A stretch of 36,153 bases of DNA from the NCBI GenBank assembly GCA_013334855.1, contig JAAXWU010000011.1, forward strand, positions 1-36,153. Reading direction: 5' to 3'. The notes below the pieces were generated by a model. The model made no database searches. It worked only from the letters and a program-made list of their open reading frames with translations, and was not told the origin of the DNA. Below, one piece after another: positions 23,295 to 30,701 of this stretch; the stretch's first letter is position 1; every line of letters begins with the position of its first letter. This stretch comes from Chlorobaculum sp. (GTDB lineage Bacteria > Bacteroidota > Chlorobiia > Chlorobiales > Chlorobiaceae). A program made the translations under genes and the position numbers.

Positions 23295-25156
23295 TAGCAT
23301 TTACCGACATTGTAGGAATGGATCTGGCCAAGCAGGCGCTCATGCTCCTGGCCGTCGATCCCTCCCTTGGCGGTGTCGTGATTCCTTCGACCGTAGGTTC
23401 GGGAAAATCGACGCTCGCAAGGGCTTTCGCTGACATTCTGCCTGATGGCACACCCTTCGTGGAGTTGCCGCTGAACGTGACCGAAGATCGCCTGATCGGC
23501 GGCGTCGATCTCGAAGCGACCCTTGCCTCCGGCGTGCGCGTCGTCCAGCATGGCGTACTCTCCAAGGCGCACAAGGGCGTGCTCTACGTCGATTCGCTCA
23601 GCCTGCTCGACAGCTCGGCGGTGTCGCACATCATGGACGCCATGAGCCGTGGCGTGGTGCTTGTCGAGCGCGAGGGACTCAGCGAGGTGCATCCGGCGGA
23701 CTTCATGCTGGTCGGCACTTACGACCCGAGCGACGGCGAGGTGCGCATGGGACTGCTCGACCGCATCGGCATCATCGTGCCGTTCACGCCGGTCAACGAC
23801 TATCGCGCCCGCAAGCAGATCGTCAACATCGTCATGGGCAAACGCGACGAGGAGGATACGCAGGACGAGTTGCGCATGTTGCGCGGTCTCATCGATGCGG
23901 CGCGTGAGCAGTTGCACAAGGTCTCCATGACCAACGAGCAGATCAAGGGTCTCATCCAGACCGCCATCAGCCTCGGCGTCGAGGGCAACCGCGTCGATAT
24001 CTTCGCGATCCGCGCCGCCATCGCCAACGCCGCGCTCAGCCAGCGCACCGAGGTGGACGACGAGGATCTGAAGCTCGCCATGAAGCTGGTGCTGGTGCCG
24101 AGGGCGACCCGTATGCCCGAGCGCGAACCGTCGCCGGAGGAGATGGCCCAGGAGGAGCCGCCGCCGCAGGAGGAGGAGCAGCCGGAACAGGAGGGCGAGG
24201 ACGAAAACGCCCCGCCGGACGAGACCGATTCCGAGGCCGACGAGGAGCAGAAGGACACGCCCGACATGATCGAGGAGCTGATGATGGATGCCGTCGAGAC
24301 CGAACTGCCCGACAACATCCTGAACATCTCGCTCGCCTCCAAGAAAAAAGCCAAGAGCGGCAGCCGTGGCGAAGCGCTGAACAACAAGCGAGGCCGCTTC
24401 GTGCGCTCGCAGCCGGGCGAAATCAAGAGCGGCAAGGTCGCCCTGATTCCGACGCTCATCTCCGCCGCGCCGTGGCAGGCATCGAGAAAAGCCGAGCAGG
24501 CGAGGAAAGGGATCAAGACCACCGCCGCGCTCATCATCGGCAAGGAGGATGTCAAGATCAAGCGTTTCCGCGACAAGTCCGGCACGCTCTTCATCTTCAT
24601 GGTGGACGCCTCCGGCTCGATGGCGCTGAACCGTATGCGCCAGGCAAAAGGCGCCGTGTCGAGCCTGTTGCAGAACGCCTATGTGCATCGCGACCAGGTC
24701 TCGCTGATCTCGTTCCGTGGCAAGCATGCGCAGGTGCTGCTGCCACCATCGCAGAGCGTGGATCGCGCCAAGCGCGAGCTTGACGTGCTGCCGACTGGCG
24801 GCGGAACCCCGCTCGCCTCGGCCCTGCTTACCGGCTGGGAAACCGCCAAACAGGCGCGAACCAAAGGCATCACGCAGATCATGTTCGTCATGATCACCGA
24901 TGGTCGCGGCAACATTCCGCTGGGCGCGGCATACGATCCAACCGTCACGAAGGCTCCAAAAGAGGATCTTGAGAAGGAGATCGAAGCACTCGCGCTCTCT
25001 ATTCAGGCCGACGGCATCGCCTCGATCGTGGTCGATACCCAGATGAACTACCTGTCGAGAGGCGAAGCCCCCAAGCTCGCCCAGAAACTCGGCGGTCGCT
25101 ACTTCTACCTCCCCAACGCCAAAGCCGAACAGATCGTCGAAGCGGCGTTGAGCTGA
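23291..25156 (+). CDS. bchD: Magnesium chelatase subunit D
   Basis: A 621-residue partner of BchI forming the AAA+ double ring of magnesium chelatase. The N-terminal AAA+ domain keeps a Walker A-like STVGSGKST. The centre is an acidic Pro/Glu-rich linker from about 275 to 335 (PPPQEEEQPEQEGEDE). The C-terminal von Willebrand A domain has the MIDAS motif DASGS at 439-443, with the later GGGTPLASALLTGWE and MITDGRGN segments. This linker and integrin I-like domain are diagnostic of BchD/ChlD. It starts inside the last codons of bchI. An imperfect hairpin (25176-25205) follows the stop at 20 bases. Confidence 0.97.
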   Translation: MIAFTDIVGMDLAKQALMLLAVDPSLGGVVIPSTVGSGKSTLARAFADILPDGTPFVELPLNVTEDRLIGGVDLEATLASGVRVVQHGVLSKAHKGVLYVDSLSLLDSSAVSHIMDAMSRGVVLVEREGLSEVHPADFMLVGTYDPSDGEVRMGLLDRIGIIVPFTPVNDYRARKQIVNIVMGKRDEEDTQDELRMLRGLIDAAREQLHKVSMTNEQIKGLIQTAISLGVEGNRVDIFAIRAAIANAALSQRTEVDDEDLKLAMKLVLVPRATRMPEREPSPEEMAQEEPPPQEEEQPEQEGEDENAPPDETDSEADEEQKDTPDMIEELMMDAVETELPDNILNISLASKKKAKSGSRGEALNNKRGRFVRSQPGEIKSGKVALIPTLISAAPWQASRKAEQARKGIKTTAALIIGKEDVKIKRFRDKSGTLFIFMVDASGSMALNRMRQAKGAVSSLLQNAYVHRDQVSLISFRGKHAQVLLPPSQSVDRAKRELDVLPTGGGTPLASALLTGWETAKQARTKGITQIMFVMITDGRGNIPLGAAYDPTVTKAPKEDLEKEIEALALSIQADGIASIVVDTQMNYLSRGEAPKLAQKLGGRYFYLPNAKAEQIVEAALS

Positions 25157-25175
25157 CCTCTCTCATTTGTCATGT

Positions 25176-25205
25176 ACTGTCCCATTCTACACAGAGTGGG
25201 ACGGT
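25176..25205 (+). terminator. Hairpin after bchD, possible terminator
   Basis: ACTGTCCCA (25176-25184) pairs with TGGGACGGT (25197-25205) with one mismatch around a 12-nt loop. It lies 20 bases after the bchD stop. No T-run follows, so it may slow or protect transcripts rather than act as a classic intrinsic terminator. Confidence 0.4.
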
Positions 25206-26032
25206 ATGATGGCGATCTATTTACAGATTATACAAATAGATAATAGCTCTTGTCGCTGTCTGACCGGACGAATCGGTCAGTGGATGAGTCGAGTTGCCTG
25301 GACCCCGGGATTGAGGTTTTCATAGTGCGCGAACCCGCATGATGTTATGATTGACGCAACGGCCGTTCTTGCCGGTTTGGCGGCTTTGCAGAGTAGATGT
25401 GCAGAGCGGCGTCGCTTCGATTCTCCACAAGGAGAGCGGCGTGTGTGCGCACACAGAAAACTCGGCCATCGCGGTGATCCGCAAGTCCCGCAGACAGAAC
25501 CGGAAGGTCAAGTCTATTTCGGAATACTTCTGGTCATGACCCGAATAATCCCGGAGGTGGTCGTCGTCCCGTTGCTCATCGATATGCTGCCCTTCAAAGA
25601 GTGGCTTGTTGACAGGGAGGCAAGAGAACCGTTACTGCCACTTTAACCTAGTGTCAAGTCAATACCAACAGTCTTGTGCATTCTGCGTCATTGCGAGCCG
25701 CGAAGCGGCGCGGCAATCCATACGGATTCAGCGCGATAGCGAAAAGGGATGGATCGCCACGTCCCGACAAGTCGTGACTCGCGATGACGAATCTCCGTCA
25801 TTTTTCTATTGACATACCATTAGGCAGAAGTGAGGAAAAATCTATACACTTGCACGGCAACCGGTTCTCGAAAATCAGGCAACGGGAATAAAAGATTTGA
25901 TGAAGTGGAGGTATTGTCAGGTTCGATTTTGCATATATACGTTATAAATATCTCGAATAGGTGCTGTTATTACGTCGTTTGATTGAAAAATGTTAACGAT
26001 TATTAATTTTTTAAAAAAAATGAACAAATAAT
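25206..26032. other. Long gene-poor spacer after bchD
   Basis: Frames of 60-100 codons exist around 25320-25646 in three registers, but none has a recognisable domain, good start context or clear codon bias; this may be a degraded gene. About 25687-25789 is a full interspersed palindromic repeat (TCATTGCGAGCCGCGAAGCG ... TCGCGATGACG). From 25830 to 26050 the DNA is strikingly AT-rich, including A/T runs near 26005-26020, and precedes the candidate small RNA. Confidence 0.55.
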
Positions 26033-26060
26033 TTGGCAATTAATTTTTCTGACCTATATT
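26033..26060 (+). promoter_or_regulatory. Strong promoter-like site for candidate small RNA
   Basis: TTGGCA (26033-26038) and TATATT (26055-26060) are 16 bases apart, in an AT-rich region with A/T tracts upstream that could act as an UP element. The predicted start is near 26066-26068. A second TATAAT-like box (about 26076-26082) lacks a matching -35. Confidence 0.45.
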
Positions 26061-26066
26061 TGAAGC

Positions 26067-26153
26067 GAGTAGACTATATAATCGACGCCCGTTGATCTAC
26101 ATAGTTTACATGTGCAGCATGATGTAAAGGGGTACGTCATGCTGCTTTTTTTT
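26067..26153 (+). ncRNA. Candidate small RNA of about 87 nt
   Basis: Between the promoter-like site and the intrinsic terminator is a stretch of about 87 bases without an open frame of note. The terminator has no plus-strand gene upstream within 950 bases other than bchD, and it points away from the minus-strand nucleotidase gene. The simplest reading is a short independent transcript. No known RNA family was recognised. Confidence 0.4.
26114..26153 (+). terminator. Strong intrinsic terminator
   Basis: The stem GCAGCATGATGT (26114-26125) with ACGTCATGCTGC (26134-26145) pairs over 12 bp with one wobble, has an 8-nt loop, and is followed by eight T residues (26146-26153). It is the clearest Rho-independent terminator in the window and works only for plus-strand transcripts. 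Confidence 0.85.
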
Positions 26154-26173
26154 GTGCCAGCCCTCAGCGGGGT

Positions 26174-26749
26174 TTACCCCGTGAACTCCGTGATCATCGC
26201 ATAAACCTCCCGCCACGACTCAGCTCTCGGCGCTTCGATATGCCGGTTCGTGCTGTTTCCGAAACAGATGGTCTTGAGCCCTTTGCCCCGAAGTTGTACG
26301 ATATTGTCGGGAGAATCCTCTATATAGATGTCCGCGCCGACCTGCGTTTTGGCCTTCATGAAGCATAAATCCCAATATGGAATGCCGTGGCTGTCGAGCC
26401 AGTTGACCGTCTGCTGCACGGCGGCGGCGTGGAAATAGTGGATGAAGAGGCGATGGGTGATGATGCGGATGCGAAAACCCTCGTCAGAGAGCTGGCGCAG
26501 GTATTTTCGCGCCCCAGGAATCACCTCCATGCTGCTGAACAGCTCCCGCTGCGTTACGGCAAAACGGTGCAGGCTGTCGTACTGGCTCTGGTTCGTGATC
26601 CCCCATTCTGAAAGGCCATAGGAGACCTCGTTTGAAAGCTCCTCGATTGGCCGCTCGAACCACTCAGCCGCAATCTGCCTCATGCGCCCGTAAAAATCAG
26701 CGCAAACGCCGTCGAGGTCAACGCCGATAACGATACTGTTGTCTGACAT
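26174..26749 (-). CDS. HAD-superfamily 5'(3')-deoxyribonucleotidase-like protein
   Basis: A 191-residue protein with the HAD nucleophile motif [13 protein letters not shown] (Asp11 and Asp13), followed by the helical cap. IRIITHRL gives the motif II Thr, and [18 protein letters not shown] gives the C-terminal Asp pair and is typical of the NT5C (5'-nucleotidase, deoxy) family. The ATG at 26749 was chosen because it places motif I ten residues from the N-terminus; an upstream in-frame ATG would translate the repeat array. It probably dephosphorylates nucleotides or a related small phosphate in the cytosol; the substrate is not determinable. The thioredoxin-like gene lies upstream on the same strand, 122 bases away. 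Confidence 0.85.
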   Translation of the reverse strand: MSDNSIVIGVDLDGVCADFYGRMRQIAAEWFERPIEELSNEVSYGLSEWGITNQSQYDSLHRFAVTQRELFSSMEVIPGARKYLRQLSDEGFRIRIITHRLFIHYFHAAAVQQTVNWLDSHGIPYWDLCFMKAKTQVGADIYIEDSPDNIVQLRGKGLKTICFGNSTNRHIEAPRAESWREVYAMITEFTG

Positions 26750-26781
26750 GGTGAAGGGTTTTTTGTGAATCAGCAGTTGAA

Positions 26782-26848
26782 CCCCGGCGAGCCGGGGAAT
26801 GTGACTCATAAGTCGTATAGGACTTATAGGTCTTATACGACCTATAGG
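26782..26848 (-). repeat. CCCCGGC hairpin and nonanucleotide array
   Basis: CCCCGGC-GA-GCCGGGG (26782-26797) is a near-perfect hairpin. Next to it, about 26803-26848 read on the minus strand gives 9-bp units TCGTATAAG, ACCTATAAG, TCCTATACG, ACTTATGAG. This is the same family and phase as the array at 5494-5547. It lies between the thioredoxin-like gene and the nucleotidase gene. Confidence 0.75.
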
Positions 26849-26871
26849 GAAAAAGATTGAGACAATGCACT

Positions 26872-27678
26872 TCAAAAAGCCCGGTCGAAGGCGCGGCGGT
26901 GTTTCAGGGTTGTTTCGTGCTCCTGGCCGAGGAATCGGAAGATGGCGATGCAGGCCTTGCGCGAGCCGTCGTCGTCGTACTGGCGGTTTTCGCGCAGAAC
27001 GCCGATGAAACGGTCGAGCGCGCTGTCAAGCTCGCCGCTTCGCAGGGTCTCGACCGCCTGGGCGTAAGCCTCGCGACTTTCGCCTTCGGGCAGCTCCGAC
27101 AGGGGGCGAATCAGCAATGGAGCGAGCGTCCTGGCCGACTCGCTCAGCTCGGCGTAATCTGGCTCCGCTTCGAGCGTTTCGGCAAGCTTGAGAGCCTCTT
27201 CGGGACGCGAAAAAAGAGTCAGCCTGACCAGCATGGCGGCGGCCTTCCGGTTATCCGGTTCGTTGGCCAGCACGCCTTCGAGCAACGCGATGGCCGTCTC
27301 GTCGTTGCCAGCCTCGATCTCGGCGGCGGCGCGATCCACATCTTCGCTCCACGGGCTTGGCAGGGCTTTTCTGAGCCACTGCTCGATCTGGTATTCGGGA
27401 AGCGCTCCGGTAAATTCATCGATCACCGCGCCAATGGAAAACAGCTTGACATTGGGAATCCCCCGAATGCCATATTGCGCCGAAATCTCGGGAAACTCGT
27501 CTGTGTTGACCTTCACGAGCACCCATTTACCGGCGTGACGCTCGGCAAGCCGTTCGAGTACGGGAGCGAGAATCCGGCACGGATTGCACCATGGTGCCCA
27601 GAAATCGACGAGTACGGGCACGGTTTTGCTTTGTTCGATGACCTCAGTCTGAAAATCGAATGGAGTACTGCTCTGCAT
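26872..27678 (-). CDS. Thioredoxin-domain protein with TPR-like tail (CnoX/YbbN-like)
   Basis: A 268-residue cytosolic protein. The start at 27678 ([17 protein letters not shown]) fits the thioredoxin N-terminus; an in-frame upstream ATG adds 21 residues without homology. The thioredoxin domain has the active site WCNPC (Cys31, Cys34), the cis-Pro segment [11 protein letters not shown], and [16 protein letters not shown]. Residues about 125-268 are helical and repeat-like ([45 protein letters not shown]), as in the CnoX/YbbN family of holdases that protect substrates from oxidation and aggregation. Unlike E. coli CnoX, which lacks the CxxC pair, this one keeps both cysteines, so it may also reduce disulfides. 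Confidence 0.88.
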   Translation of the reverse strand: MQSSTPFDFQTEVIEQSKTVPVLVDFWAPWCNPCRILAPVLERLAERHAGKWVLVKVNTDEFPEISAQYGIRGIPNVKLFSIGAVIDEFTGALPEYQIEQWLRKALPSPWSEDVDRAAAEIEAGNDETAIALLEGVLANEPDNRKAAAMLVRLTLFSRPEEALKLAETLEAEPDYAELSESARTLAPLLIRPLSELPEGESREAYAQAVETLRSGELDSALDRFIGVLRENRQYDDDGSRKACIAIFRFLGQEHETTLKHRRAFDRAF

Positions 27679-27964
27679 TGGAACTATGTTTATCGTTGTG
27701 TACCGGTCGTGATGAGTATAACCGGTAAAAGCATCCGTCATGCACCATAATAAACCGGAAAGTCGAAAACATCAACGCCAGCGCTGCGAAAGTGCCGTCC
27801 AGCCGATCGATCGACTATCGGCAAGAGAATTTATCTGATTATGCGTGTGGAAAGATTATCACCGCACAATTACCTTTGGTATTCACCATGATTTGTCACT
27901 AAATTCCACCTTAGCTATCGAAACGCCCAGGCTGGTTAAAATCAACCATAAAACATCACTATCC

Positions 27965-28663
27965 ATGAAAAAAAACGTGCTGAAACAAACGCTGCTTCCT
28001 GCGCTGCTGGCCATCGGTATGTGCGCTCCCGTCGCGGCATCTGCCGGAACCGGTGATATCGCGCTTGGTGTCAAAGGCGGCACCGCCGGTCTTGGCGGTG
28101 AACTCACCGTTGGCGTCCTCAACTTTCTCAATTTCCGGACTGGTTACAACACCTTCAATTATGACGGAAATGATACGCAAAGCGACATCGATTACGACTA
28201 CAAGCTCAAGCTTCAATCCATCCCGTTGCTGGTTGACCTGCATCCCTTCGGCGGCGGCTTCAGGCTAACGTCAGGTATTTTCATCAACAACAACGAAGTC
28301 ACCTCAACGGCAAAGCCAAATAATACAGCCAAAGTCAATATCGGCGGGACAGAATACTCAATTGGAGGTGTTGGGGCAGATTTAGTCTCACTTGACGGAA
28401 AAATCGATTTCCAATCAACAGCCCCGTATCTCGGCATTGGCTGGGGGAACGCTGTTGGCAAGAACAGCCATCTGACCATCTTTTTCGACGCCGGTATCAT
28501 GTTCCAGGGAACACCGAAGGTGTCACTCAACGCGAACGGCCCTATTGCAAGCGATGCAACTTTTGAGCAAAAACGTGCTGAAGAGGAAGCGCAGCTCAAG
28601 AATGACATCAAGGATTTACAGTATTACCCGATTCTTTCGCTCGGATTGGCTTACAAGTTCTGA
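27965..28663 (+). CDS. Small outer-membrane beta-barrel protein, exported
   Basis: A 232-residue protein starting at the ATG 27965, just before MKKNVLKQTLLPALLAIGMC, an evident signal peptide with the cleavage context ASAG. The mature part alternates hydrophobic and polar residues in strands (IALGVKGGTAGLGGELTVGV, FRTGYNTFNYDG, YLGIGWGNAVG) and ends YYPILSLGLAYKF with the terminal Phe typical of Bam-inserted barrels. A short coiled segment (EQKRAEEEAQLKNDIKD) precedes the last strand. It belongs with small porin-like or OmpA-barrel-type hypotheticals; function unknown. A hairpin follows 19 bases after the stop, shared with the convergent small gene. Confidence 0.8.
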   Translation: MKKNVLKQTLLPALLAIGMCAPVAASAGTGDIALGVKGGTAGLGGELTVGVLNFLNFRTGYNTFNYDGNDTQSDIDYDYKLKLQSIPLLVDLHPFGGGFRLTSGIFINNNEVTSTAKPNNTAKVNIGGTEYSIGGVGADLVSLDGKIDFQSTAPYLGIGWGNAVGKNSHLTIFFDAGIMFQGTPKVSLNANGPIASDATFEQKRAEEEAQLKNDIKDLQYYPILSLGLAYKF

Positions 28664-28682
28664 TCCTTCACAAAGAGCAAAA

Positions 28683-28708
28683 AGGGCTGATCCTGGAGGA
28701 TCAGCCCT
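28683..28708. terminator. Bidirectional hairpin terminator
   Basis: A perfect 11-bp stem AGGGCTGATCC / GGATCAGCCCT has the loop TGGA. It sits between two convergent genes, and the TGA stop of the minus-strand small gene (28701-28703) lies inside the right arm. The T-run is poor on both sides, but the position and stability support a shared terminator. Confidence 0.75.
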
Positions 28709-28880
28709 GCTGCTTGAGTTCGTTCGATACTTTCCTGATATAACCCGATGCCTCTTCGAGATGCTTCAGCGCCTGGCGGATTTCATAATCGTCATCCGCG
28801 TCGGCTCTGGCGCGTTCAAGCCGCTTCCGGGCATCATCGATAGCATCGGTGGCAAGTTGGAGCGTTGAATTGACTGACAT
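28701..28880 (-). CDS. Conserved-type small helical protein, 59 residues
   Basis: A 59-residue frame starts at the ATG 28880, preceded on the minus strand by AAGAGGAAAAAAACC, a good ribosome binding site. The product begins MSVNSTLQLATDAIDDARKR and continues with Glu/Arg/Ala-rich heptads to end NELKQQG. It is predicted to be two helices with high charge, possibly a coiled coil. I recognise no family. The codon use, the ribosome binding site and the terminator shared with the outer-membrane gene make it a credible gene despite its size. Confidence 0.7.
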   Translation of the reverse strand: MSVNSTLQLATDAIDDARKRLERARADADDDYEIRQALKHLEEASGYIRKVSNELKQQG

Positions 28881-29075
28881 GGTTTTTTTCCTCTTATTGC
28901 GTTGTTGACAAAAAGATTTCCATCATCACTTCAATGTAAAAAAGAGATACCTTGCAATGCAATCAGGTATGCTTCTCTTTCAGGAATGATTCTTGCTCTG
29001 GACAGCAAAGCCTGAACCGATTCCGGGCTTCGGGTATGGCAATTCAAGCACGATCATAACCGCGCCGATCTTCAT
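28881..29075. other. Divergent spacer
   Basis: This holds the promoters of the small helical protein and the DUF2141 gene. An imperfect inverted repeat with arms GATACCT and AGGTATG lies near 28949-28972. Nothing else is evident. Confidence 0.4.
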
Positions 29076-29549
29076 ATGAAAAAAACAACTTACGCATTTT
29101 TACTGTTCTCGCTCTTTTCCGCGCCATCGATTGTCCGTGCGGAAAGCGTTTCCACCGGCAGAATCGAGGTGCTTGTCGATGGCGTGCGAAGCGCCGATGG
29201 CGTCGTGGGCGTGGCGCTTTTCAGCGCCAAACGGGGCTTTCCCGATAACAGAGCGATGGCCATCGGAGGGCGAAGCGTTCCGGCGGGCAAGCGCTGCAAG
29301 GTGATCTTCGAGAACGTGCCGTGGGGCGCTTACGCCATCAGCGTGCTGCACGATGAAAACGGAAACGGCAAAATGGACAAGGGGTTCCTCGGGATTCCGA
29401 AAGAGGGATTCGGCGTCTCGAACAATCCCGAAATCAAAATGGGGCCGCCCTCCTTTTCCGAGTCGCGATTCGAGCTGAAAAGCACCGAGCTGATGCTGAA
29501 CATCGAGATGAAGTATCTCCGCAAACCAGAAACCCAGGTTCGGCAGTAA
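29076..29549 (+). CDS. DUF2141 domain protein, exported
   Basis: A 157-residue protein with the signal peptide MKKTTYAFLLFSLFSAPSIV followed by RAES. The mature part matches DUF2141: a beta-sandwich opening with RIEVLVDGVRSADGVVGVALF, the segment YAISVLHDENGNGKMDKGFL, and IPKEGFGVSNNP. The DENGNGKMD segment resembles a calcium-loop-like stretch characteristic of the family. It is probably periplasmic or outer-membrane associated. The molecular function of DUF2141 is unknown. It appears to be a single gene. Confidence 0.88.
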   Translation: MKKTTYAFLLFSLFSAPSIVRAESVSTGRIEVLVDGVRSADGVVGVALFSAKRGFPDNRAMAIGGRSVPAGKRCKVIFENVPWGAYAISVLHDENGNGKMDKGFLGIPKEGFGVSNNPEIKMGPPSFSESRFELKSTELMLNIEMKYLRKPETQVRQ

Positions 29550-29768
29550 CTCCGTAAAACATCATGACGCGCATCGAACTATCTTCATTTTTGTAGTTCT
29601 CACATTCATTCATACCAATACGTATCATTTCCGGTTTGTCAACCCATTGTTGAAAAATATCTAACCTGTTATTTCAGAATATCTTGAAGTCAAGCCGTTC
29701 TGAACTGGCACGGTTATTGTAGGAGTAATCTGGAGACAGAAGTTCCATTTCATAAAAAAGGACTAAAT
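29550..29768. other. Spacer upstream of the repeat-containing hypothetical
   Basis: A 219-bp spacer without gene. AAAAAAGGAC just before 29769 is a serviceable ribosome binding site. TTGAAG (about 29684) and further AT-rich boxes could be promoter elements, but no convincing pair was found. Confidence 0.4.
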
Positions 29769-30701
29769 ATGACCGATTTCAAAACCATATATGGCGAGCT
29801 TCGCGGCGTCGAGTTCCGAACGCTCTATTCGAACGGCAAAACCGATGGCTGCCTGGTCAGAGAGGAGAATATCCTCCACACCCCGTACGGCGACCTGATT
29901 CCTCAGTATGAGGCCGAGGATATGGGACGGCGACAGCTCAAGCCCTTCTATTTCTATAAAAGCGGCTCGATCAAGTCGATGCCGTTGCAATCGCAAACCC
30001 TTATCCGCACGCCGGTTGGCGGCGTGCCTGCCGAGCTGGTCACTTTTTACGAGTCGGGCGCGATCAAACGCATCTTCCCGCTCGACGGCAAGCTCAGTGG
30101 CTTCTGGACGGCAAAAAACGAGTTCGCGCTCGCCGAGGAGGTCACGATCGAGTCGCCGCTCGGCAGTCTGCGAATAAAGCCCATCGCCCTGCAATTCTAT
30201 GAAAGCGGCGCACTGAAAAGCATCACGCTGTGGCCCGGCGAGTCTCTGACCCTTTCGACGCCGGTGGGCCGGATCAGGGTTCGCACCGGCATCGCTTTCT
30301 ACGAAAATGGCGCGATGCGCTCCCTCGAACCGGCGGGCGTGGTGAAGGTCGAAACGCCGGTGGGCGCGATGACGGCGTACGACAACGATCCGAAGGGCAT
30401 CCACGGCGATCTGAACTCGCTGGAGTTCAGCGAGGAGGGGAGCGTCATGGCGCTCAAAACGGTCTCGGAGGAGATAACGGTAATCGACCAGCTCGGCAAT
30501 CCACATCTCTTTACGCCATGGCTGAAGGACAATCCGTGCGGCCATGAACGCAAGGTGGTGGTGCCGCTGAAGGTGCGCTTCAGCAAGGGGCGGATCATCT
30601 TCGACGACCGGCAGGAGTCGTTCAACATGGATCAGTGCCGCGTTGAGATCAGGCCGTTCGACCGCAAGGCTGGCGATCCGGCCTACTCCTGCGCCGTCTG
30701 A
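29769..30701 (+). CDS. Repeat-containing cytosolic hypothetical (MORN-like repeats)
   Basis: A 310-residue protein without signal peptide. It is built of about six to eight repeats of roughly 20-30 residues in which an aromatic-Tyr/Glu-Ser-Gly turn recurs: FRTLYSNGKTDG, FYFYKSGSIKSMPL, VTFYESGAIKRIFPL, LQFYESGALKSITLW, IAFYENGAMRSLEP, LEFSEEGSVMALK. Alternate segments read TPVG or SPLG (IRTPVGGVPAE, IESPLGSLRIK, LSTPVGRIRV, VETPVGAMTAY). The pattern recalls MORN or YwqK-type beta-hairpin repeats, which bind lipids or proteins. I do not assign a function. The C-terminal 19 bases overlap the convergent flavoprotein gene. Confidence 0.75.
   Translation: MTDFKTIYGELRGVEFRTLYSNGKTDGCLVREENILHTPYGDLIPQYEAEDMGRRQLKPFYFYKSGSIKSMPLQSQTLIRTPVGGVPAELVTFYESGAIKRIFPLDGKLSGFWTAKNEFALAEEVTIESPLGSLRIKPIALQFYESGALKSITLWPGESLTLSTPVGRIRVRTGIAFYENGAMRSLEPAGVVKVETPVGAMTAYDNDPKGIHGDLNSLEFSEEGSVMALKTVSEEITVIDQLGNPHLFTPWLKDNPCGHERKVVVPLKVRFSKGRIIFDDRQESFNMDQCRVEIRPFDRKAGDPAYSCAV

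Noticed and set aside
22667-24727. 686-codon open frame on the minus strand
   Set aside because: Antisense to bchI and bchD, both certain genes.
25347-25646. 99-codon and 62-codon frames after bchD
   Set aside because: Several overlapping frames in different registers, no domain or ribosome site; at best a decayed gene. Described only as part of the spacer.
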